From an uncultured Enterorhabdus sp. (lineage in GTDB: Bacteria > Actinomycetota > Coriobacteriia > Coriobacteriales > Eggerthellaceae), in the NCBI GenBank assembly GCA_947645965.1, contig CANSES010000038.1, positions 1 to 8,961 of the forward strand: 8,961 nt of DNA, read 5' to 3'. Shown here piece by piece: positions 5,681 through 8,961 of the stretch. The position numbers and the translations under genes were made by a program. The first letter of the stretch is position 1; every line of letters starts with the position of its first letter. Under the pieces are notes generated by a model, which saw nothing but the letters and a program-made list of their open reading frames with translations, made no database searches and was not told the origin of the DNA.

Positions 5681-5704
5681 GGGCGGGCTGAAGCCCGCCC
5701 CTAC
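5681..5704 (-). repeat. REP-like hairpin, copy 3
   Basis: The plus strand shows GGGCGGGCT, GA, AGCCCGCCC (5681-5700) and then CTAC (5701-5704), so the minus strand reads GTAG plus hairpin. Same orientation as copy 1 and opposite to copy 2. It starts 20 nt past the DUF1385 stop codon, so it would fold at the 3' end of that transcript. Confidence 0.75.
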
Positions 5705-5724
5705 GAACCCATGAGCGCTTCTGG

Positions 5725-7038
5725 CTACGCCGTGGCTGCGACCGTCTTCTCCTCGGCGGCCTCGCGGTCAAGGACCGCTTGCATGGCGGCGATGGCGCAT
5801 TCCATCTGGCTGTCGTCGGGCTCGTGGGTGGTCAGGTACTGCATCTGCATACCGGGCCACAGGATCACCTTCACGAGCGGATTGTCCGGATGGCTGCCAG
5901 CCCACTTCACCGTGATCTCGTAGGAGATGCCGGCGATCACGGGCATGAGCAGGATGCGGGCCACGATGACCAAGATCAGCTTGGGCAGCCCGTCGGGCAC
6001 CCCGAAGCCGGCGATAATGGCATTTAAGGGGAAGATGGTGTACACCAGAATGGCGATGACCATGACCATGATGAGGAAGGCCGTGCCGCAGCGCACGTGC
6101 AGGCGCGGGAAGCGGCGCGCGTTTTCCGGGGTCATGGGCAGGCCGTGCTCGTAGCAGTGGATGGCCTTGTGCTCGGCGCCGTGGTACATGAACATGCGGC
6201 GGATGTCCTCCATGCGCCCGATGAGCCAGATGTAGAAGATAAACACGGCCACGCGCAGGATGCCGTCCACGATGTTCCAGGCCAAGGTGTGGTCGTCGTA
6301 CTCCCCTACGATGAGGTTCGTGATGGCCGCCGGCGCCACAATGAACAGCACGATGCCCAGCACCAGGCCGATCACCATGGAGAACACCATCTCGCGGTGG
6401 CCGAACGAGCCCTCGTCGGCCTCGGATTCGGCGGCGGCGGTGGCATCGGGCGCGGAGCCGCTCCCGTCGCTCGCAGCGGTGACTGCAGGCTCGCTCACCA
6501 CTTCCAGCGTGCGCTGGGCACCCAGGCCGTCCACCATCTCATCGGGGTTGCCGAAGTCGCGCCGCCAGTCGAAGGGGCGCCCGCCGTCGTCGGCACCCCG
6601 CGCACCCGGCTCCATGCTGTCGCGGGCAGCCTCGCGCTCGGCGCGGCGCTCCTCTTCCTCGGCCACGGCCTCCACGCCTTCCAGCTCGGCCTCGGCCTCC
6701 ACGTAAGCCGCCTCGGCAGCGGCCTTCTGCTCGCCCTTCTCATCGCCGAAGGCGTGCAGCGCGGCGATCTCCAGAGCCTTGAAGCCCAGCATGAGCGACT
6801 CCACCAGAGCGCGGCAGCCGCGCACGAGCGGCCAGTACATCCAGCCGTTCTTGTCCCGACCGCTGGCCAGGTCGTGCTCTTCCACGTAGATGCCGCCATC
6901 GGGCTCGCGCACGGCCACGGCCCAGTTGTACCTGCCGCGCATCATCACGCCCTCGATGAGGGCCTGGCCGCCCACGTGGGTCTTGATGGCCCCGTCCTCC
7001 GAGAAGGCGCGGGACAGATCGCTCTTCTGCTTTGCCAT
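5725..7038 (-). CDS. DUF1385 (YqhQ-like) membrane protein with acidic insertion
   Basis: This is a multi-pass membrane protein of the DUF1385/YqhQ family, whose biochemical role I do not know. The family signature is clear: HVGGQALIEGVMMRG (21-35), RRMFMYHGAEHKAIHCYEHG (280-299, with H286, H290 and H294), FPRLHVRCGTAFL (310-322) and the end motif QYLTTHEPDDSQMECAIAA (400-418). Hydrophobic segments lie near 217-242, 260-273, 318-345 and 353-372. The histidine/cysteine clusters could bind metal, but that is inference. At 437 aa it is longer than the roughly 300-320 aa I expect. The excess is an Ala/Glu-rich, low-complexity stretch at about 100-212 (EAEAELEGVEAVAEEEERR and onward), probably cytoplasmic and flexible. 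The ATG at 7038 gives the usual N-terminus, but its RBS is weak (AAGAGAT). It lies 73 nt downstream of thyX on the same strand. The family often sits near prfA/prmC, which are not seen here. Confidence 0.9.
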   Translation of the reverse strand: MAKQKSDLSRAFSEDGAIKTHVGGQALIEGVMMRGRYNWAVAVREPDGGIYVEEHDLASGRDKNGWMYWPLVRGCRALVESLMLGFKALEIAALHAFGDEKGEQKAAAEAAYVEAEAELEGVEAVAEEEERRAEREAARDSMEPGARGADDGGRPFDWRRDFGNPDEMVDGLGAQRTLEVVSEPAVTAASDGSGSAPDATAAAESEADEGSFGHREMVFSMVIGLVLGIVLFIVAPAAITNLIVGEYDDHTLAWNIVDGILRVAVFIFYIWLIGRMEDIRRMFMYHGAEHKAIHCYEHGLPMTPENARRFPRLHVRCGTAFLIMVMVIAILVYTIFPLNAIIAGFGVPDGLPKLILVIVARILLMPVIAGISYEITVKWAGSHPDNPLVKVILWPGMQMQYLTTHEPDDSQMECAIAAMQAVLDREAAEEKTVAATA

Positions 7039-7081
7039 GGGTATTCGTATCTCTTTTCGCTCTCGGTATCTCGCTCCCAGC

Positions 7082-7098
7082 GCCCCGACAGTCGGGGC
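7082..7098 (-). other. Hairpin between thyX and DUF1385 gene
   Basis: GCCCCGAC and GTCGGGGC are perfect arms around a single base, folding as a 6-7 bp stem with a tight loop. It begins 13 nt after the thyX stop on the transcript. No U-run follows (GCTGGGAGCG), so it is not a standard terminator. It may protect the thyX 3' end or modestly separate expression of the two genes. Confidence 0.45.
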
Positions 7099-7111
7099 CG
7101 CGCCGAACCGC

Positions 7112-7804
7112 CTAGAGGCTCAGCGTTGCGCGATCCACGCGCTCAAACGGCGTGCCGCAGGTCATCTTGCCCTCGGGGCAGGTGCCGTGCACGCAGGGCG
7201 CCCCGGCATCGGCGAAGATGTACGGCGCCGTGGGCCGGGCCAACGCCAGCATCTTCCACGCCAGATCGCGAATCTCCCACTGGGCGCGGTTGCAACAGCG
7301 CAGCTCGAAGAAGTGCAGCAGCTCGCGTACGTTCATGGTGATGACGATCTTCGTCTCGGCGGCGTTGGGCAACAGGTAGCGGGCGTCCTCGGCGGGCACG
7401 CCGGCCTCCACCAGCACGCGGTAGGCCTCGCACACCTTCGCGACGGCCTCGTCGAACAGGGCGTCCGTCTCAGGGTCGGCGGCCACGGTGGCCGGCTTCA
7501 CCACGGGAATCTCGCCCTTGAACTTCACGTAGCGCTGGGACTGCTGGTTGAAGCTGGCAATGCGATGACGCACCAGCTGGTGGGTGAGGGCCCGGGACAC
7601 GCCGTCCACGGCGAAGGTGTAGCTCGCGTGCTCCAGGGTGGAGAAGTGGCCCGAGCCCATGATGGTGGATAGCACCGACCGCACGCGCTCGGGCGGCATG
7701 GTCTCCATGAGCTCGCTCGCCCCCACGGGCGCGTAGCACAGACGGGCCGCCGTGGCGATGGCGCGCTCGGGATCGGGGGTGTGGTACAGCAACTCTACCT
7801 GCAT
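7112..7804 (-). CDS. thyX: FAD-dependent thymidylate synthase ThyX
   Basis: ThyX makes dTMP from dUMP using methylene-tetrahydrofolate, FAD and NADPH, and replaces ThyA in many bacteria. The product is 230 aa, normal for the family. The defining motif RHRxxSxNxxSxR is complete as RHRIASFNQQSQR (79-91). Other landmarks are GHFSTLEHASYTF (52-64), ARYLLPNAAETKIVITMNVR (141-160), ELLHFFELRCCNRAQWEIR (161-179) and the cysteine-bearing tail CVHGTCPEGKMTC (204-216), common in ThyX of anaerobes. The frame is open upstream to 7930, but the ATG at 7804 gives the family N-terminus MQVELLYHTPDPE and has AGGGAG 6 nt before it. The gene lies divergent to the methyltransferase and upstream of the DUF1385 gene. 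No thyA is seen in this window. Confidence 0.97.
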   Translation of the reverse strand: MQVELLYHTPDPERAIATAARLCYAPVGASELMETMPPERVRSVLSTIMGSGHFSTLEHASYTFAVDGVSRALTHQLVRHRIASFNQQSQRYVKFKGEIPVVKPATVAADPETDALFDEAVAKVCEAYRVLVEAGVPAEDARYLLPNAAETKIVITMNVRELLHFFELRCCNRAQWEIRDLAWKMLALARPTAPYIFADAGAPCVHGTCPEGKMTCGTPFERVDRATLSL

Positions 7805-7810
7805 GGGCTT

Positions 7811-7816
7811 CTCCCT
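7811..7816 (-). promoter_or_regulatory. Ribosome-binding site of thyX
   Basis: AGGGAG on the minus strand lies 6 nt before the ATG at 7804 and favours this start over the upstream in-frame codon at 7930, which would add 42 residues foreign to the family. Confidence 0.75.
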
Positions 7817-7845
7817 TTCGCTCGATGTTTCCCCCGAAGTATAAT
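7816..7845 (+). promoter_or_regulatory. Candidate promoter for the methyltransferase gene (and perhaps thyX)
   Basis: A perfect TATAAT (7840-7845) lies on the plus strand, with a weak -35 candidate TTTCGC (7816-7821) about 18 nt upstream. Transcription would start near 7852, about 70 nt before the methyltransferase ATG. The minus strand reads TATTAT at 7846-7841, so the same AT patch could serve thyX in the other direction. In such GC-rich DNA an exact -10 is notable, but the -35 is poor. Confidence 0.42.
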
Positions 7846-7923
7846 AGGTGCGCAAGACGGGGCGCCCGAGGGTTCGGCGAACCTCGCAAGGAACCACAAC
7901 CCCGGCCCGCCGGAAGGACGCCC

Positions 7924-8847
7924 ATGGCACACGACGATTTCACGCCCCTGCTGACCACCACTGACTGGAACGGGGAATGGAAGGCCCTGCAAGAGCGCCG
8001 CCGTCCGCCCGACGATGCCGCCTGGTGGGACAAGCGAGCGGCCACCTTCCGCACCCACGACGCGCCCTCGGCCTATACCGACCAGTTTCTAGCCCTGGCC
8101 GCCATCCAACCCGGCGAGACCGTCTTCGACATGGGCTGCGGCAACGGCTCCCTGGCCCTGCCCCTGGCCGCTGCGGGCCACCCCGTGATCGCCGCCGACT
8201 TCTCCCACGGCATGCTGAACGACCTGGCCGCCAAGGCCACGGCCCGCGGCGTGGAGGATCGCATCGAGCGCGTCTGCCTCAGCTGGGAAGACGACTGGGC
8301 GGCCGCGGGTTTCGAGGCGAACTGCGTCGATGTGGCCCTCGCCTCCCGTTCGGTGGCCACGGCCGATCTGGGCGCTGCCCTGGAAAAGCTGTCATCGGTC
8401 GCACGGCGACAAGCCTGCGCCACCCTGACCACCGGGCCCTCGCCCCACGTGGACGTCACGGTCTTCGAGGGTCTGGGACTGCCCGTGCCGAAGAGCTTCG
8501 ACTACCTCTACGCCCTGCTCGCCCTGACCGAGCTGGGCTATCAGCCGGAACTGCGCCTCATCGCCAGCGAACGCATCCGCAGCTACCACAACGTCGAAGA
8601 GGCCGTGGTGTCCCTTGCCGCCATGATCGAGAAGCACGCCGGTCGCACAGCCGCCCCCGGCCAAATCGCGACCGCCTTGGAGCAGTTGCCCGCTTGGGTA
8701 GCCGAGCGGCTCGTGCCCAATGAGCGCGCCGGTGCCGACGATGGCCATGGCAGCACCGAGAAGGCCCTACGCCTGCGCGATCCCCGCCCCGTCCAGTGGG
8801 CCTTCCTCGCCTGGGACACCAGCCGCCCGCCCCACCCCGCCTGGTAG
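7924..8847 (+). CDS. Class I SAM-dependent methyltransferase
   Basis: The product is a 307-aa cytoplasmic protein with a Rossmann-type SAM-binding core. Motif I is VFDMGCGNGSLALPLA (67-82), and strand 2 ends in the acidic residue that would hold the SAM ribose (VIAADFS, D92). VDVALASRSV (135-144) sits where motif IV is expected. The N-terminal part WNGEWKALQERRRPPDDAAWWDKRA (15-39 region) precedes the core and is a conserved-looking block. A C-terminal helical portion (190-290) probably forms the substrate side. The substrate is not deducible. The ATG at 7924 is chosen because GAAGGA lies 5 nt before it; the frame is open 33 codons further up without support. It is transcribed away from thyX and faces a minus-strand gene whose terminator hairpin lies 44 nt past its stop. 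The fold call is sure and the function is open. Confidence 0.88.
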   Translation: MAHDDFTPLLTTTDWNGEWKALQERRRPPDDAAWWDKRAATFRTHDAPSAYTDQFLALAAIQPGETVFDMGCGNGSLALPLAAAGHPVIAADFSHGMLNDLAAKATARGVEDRIERVCLSWEDDWAAAGFEANCVDVALASRSVATADLGAALEKLSSVARRQACATLTTGPSPHVDVTVFEGLGLPVPKSFDYLYALLALTELGYQPELRLIASERIRSYHNVEEAVVSLAAMIEKHAGRTAAPGQIATALEQLPAWVAERLVPNERAGADDGHGSTEKALRLRDPRPVQWAFLAWDTSRPPHPAW

Positions 8848-8885
8848 CGCCCGGCACCTTCCGCAAAGCGCTTTCCCATAGGCAC

Positions 8886-8919
8886 AAAAAGAAGGGCTCC
8901 GGAATATCCGGAGCCCTTC
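8886..8919 (-). terminator. Intrinsic terminator of a minus-strand gene lying to the right
   Basis: GAAGGGCTCCGGA (8891-8903) and TCCGGAGCCCTTC (8907-8919) are perfect 13-bp arms around ATA. On the minus strand the hairpin is followed by TTTTT (8890-8886), the classical intrinsic terminator layout. It lies 23 nt after the TAA of the partial gene at the right edge. On the plus strand no T-run follows, so it is directional, although it could still cap the methyltransferase transcript. Confidence 0.9.
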
Positions 8920-8942
8920 GGCGTTGATGGAGTATCTAAAGC

Positions 8943-8961
8943 TTAGAGACGTTCCACGTTG
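8943..8961 (-). CDS. C-terminal end of an unidentified gene (partial)
   Basis: On the minus strand the last five codons before TAA (8945-8943) read NVERL. They are followed at the right distance by the terminator, which is the main support for a real gene end. The ending would fit a cold-shock-domain protein, where similar NV-x-x-L tails are common, but five residues are not enough to identify it. Confidence 0.45.

Larger units (their letters stand above)
5419..5724. other. Intergenic region with REP-like repeat cluster
   Basis: This 306-bp gap lies between the 3' end of the DUF1385 gene and the 5' end of the ATPase gene, both on the minus strand. Its left third (5419-5540) is AT-richer and is the likely leader and promoter area of the transporter operon. 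No strong -35/-10 pair is convincing there. The rest (5541-5704) holds three GTAG-footed hairpins and smaller palindromes. Frames through it, such as minus 5482-5679, are translated repeats and not genes. No U-tract follows any hairpin, so none is a classical terminator. Confidence 0.65.

Noticed and set aside
5541..5704. CRISPR array
   Set aside because: Units are self-complementary, alternate in orientation and have non-uniform spacing (50 and 42 nt) with no cas genes.

Overview
The window is high-GC bacterial chromosome with strong Shine-Dalgarno sites, short operon-type junctions and few non-coding gaps. The gene set is an archaeal-type DNA topoisomerase I, a polar amino-acid ABC transporter, a YqhQ/DUF1385 membrane protein, flavin-dependent thymidylate synthase ThyX and a SAM methyltransferase. 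Together with the base composition this suggests a high-GC Gram-positive, most likely a gut-type actinobacterium of the class Coriobacteriia (Eggerthella/Adlercreutzia relatives). The taxonomic placement is inference from gene content and style, not from a marker search.

Layout. (1) 1-1090, minus: 5' part of a type IA topoisomerase gene, cut by the left edge just before the expected catalytic tyrosine. (2) 1091-1528: a 438-bp gap holding the topoisomerase leader, a possible minus-strand promoter, a 30-bp interrupted dyad and a smaller hairpin. (3) 1529-2020, plus: a 163-aa single-pass membrane protein of unknown function, with a GTG start fixed by an AGGAGG site. (4) 2023-5418, minus: a four-gene amino-acid uptake operon in transcription order ATPase, Tat/lipoprotein substrate-binding protein, permease 1, permease 2. 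The genes are joined by a 14-nt gap, a TGATG junction and an ATGA junction. (5) 5419-5724: a gap with three REP-like hairpins, each with a GTAG foot, in alternating orientation. (6) 5725-7038, minus: DUF1385 protein with a long acidic insertion. (7) 7112-7804, minus: thyX. (8) 7805-7923: short divergent promoter region. (9) 7924-8847, plus: class I SAM methyltransferase. (10) 8886-8961, minus: intrinsic terminator and the last five codons of a gene lying to the right.

How they work together. The ABC operon is a complete importer: a surface-anchored binding protein, two membrane subunits and one ATPase, probably for glutamate/aspartate/glutamine-like amino acids. thyX supplies dTMP, and DUF1385 lies directly downstream on the same strand and may be cotranscribed. 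The rest are neighbours without an evident shared pathway. I found no phage genes, transposase, CRISPR array, tRNA or rRNA. The least ordinary items are the GTAG-footed repeat cluster, the 30-bp dyad between topA and the membrane protein, the C-terminal extensions on two transporter subunits and the acidic insertion in DUF1385. I see no convincing new multi-gene system here.
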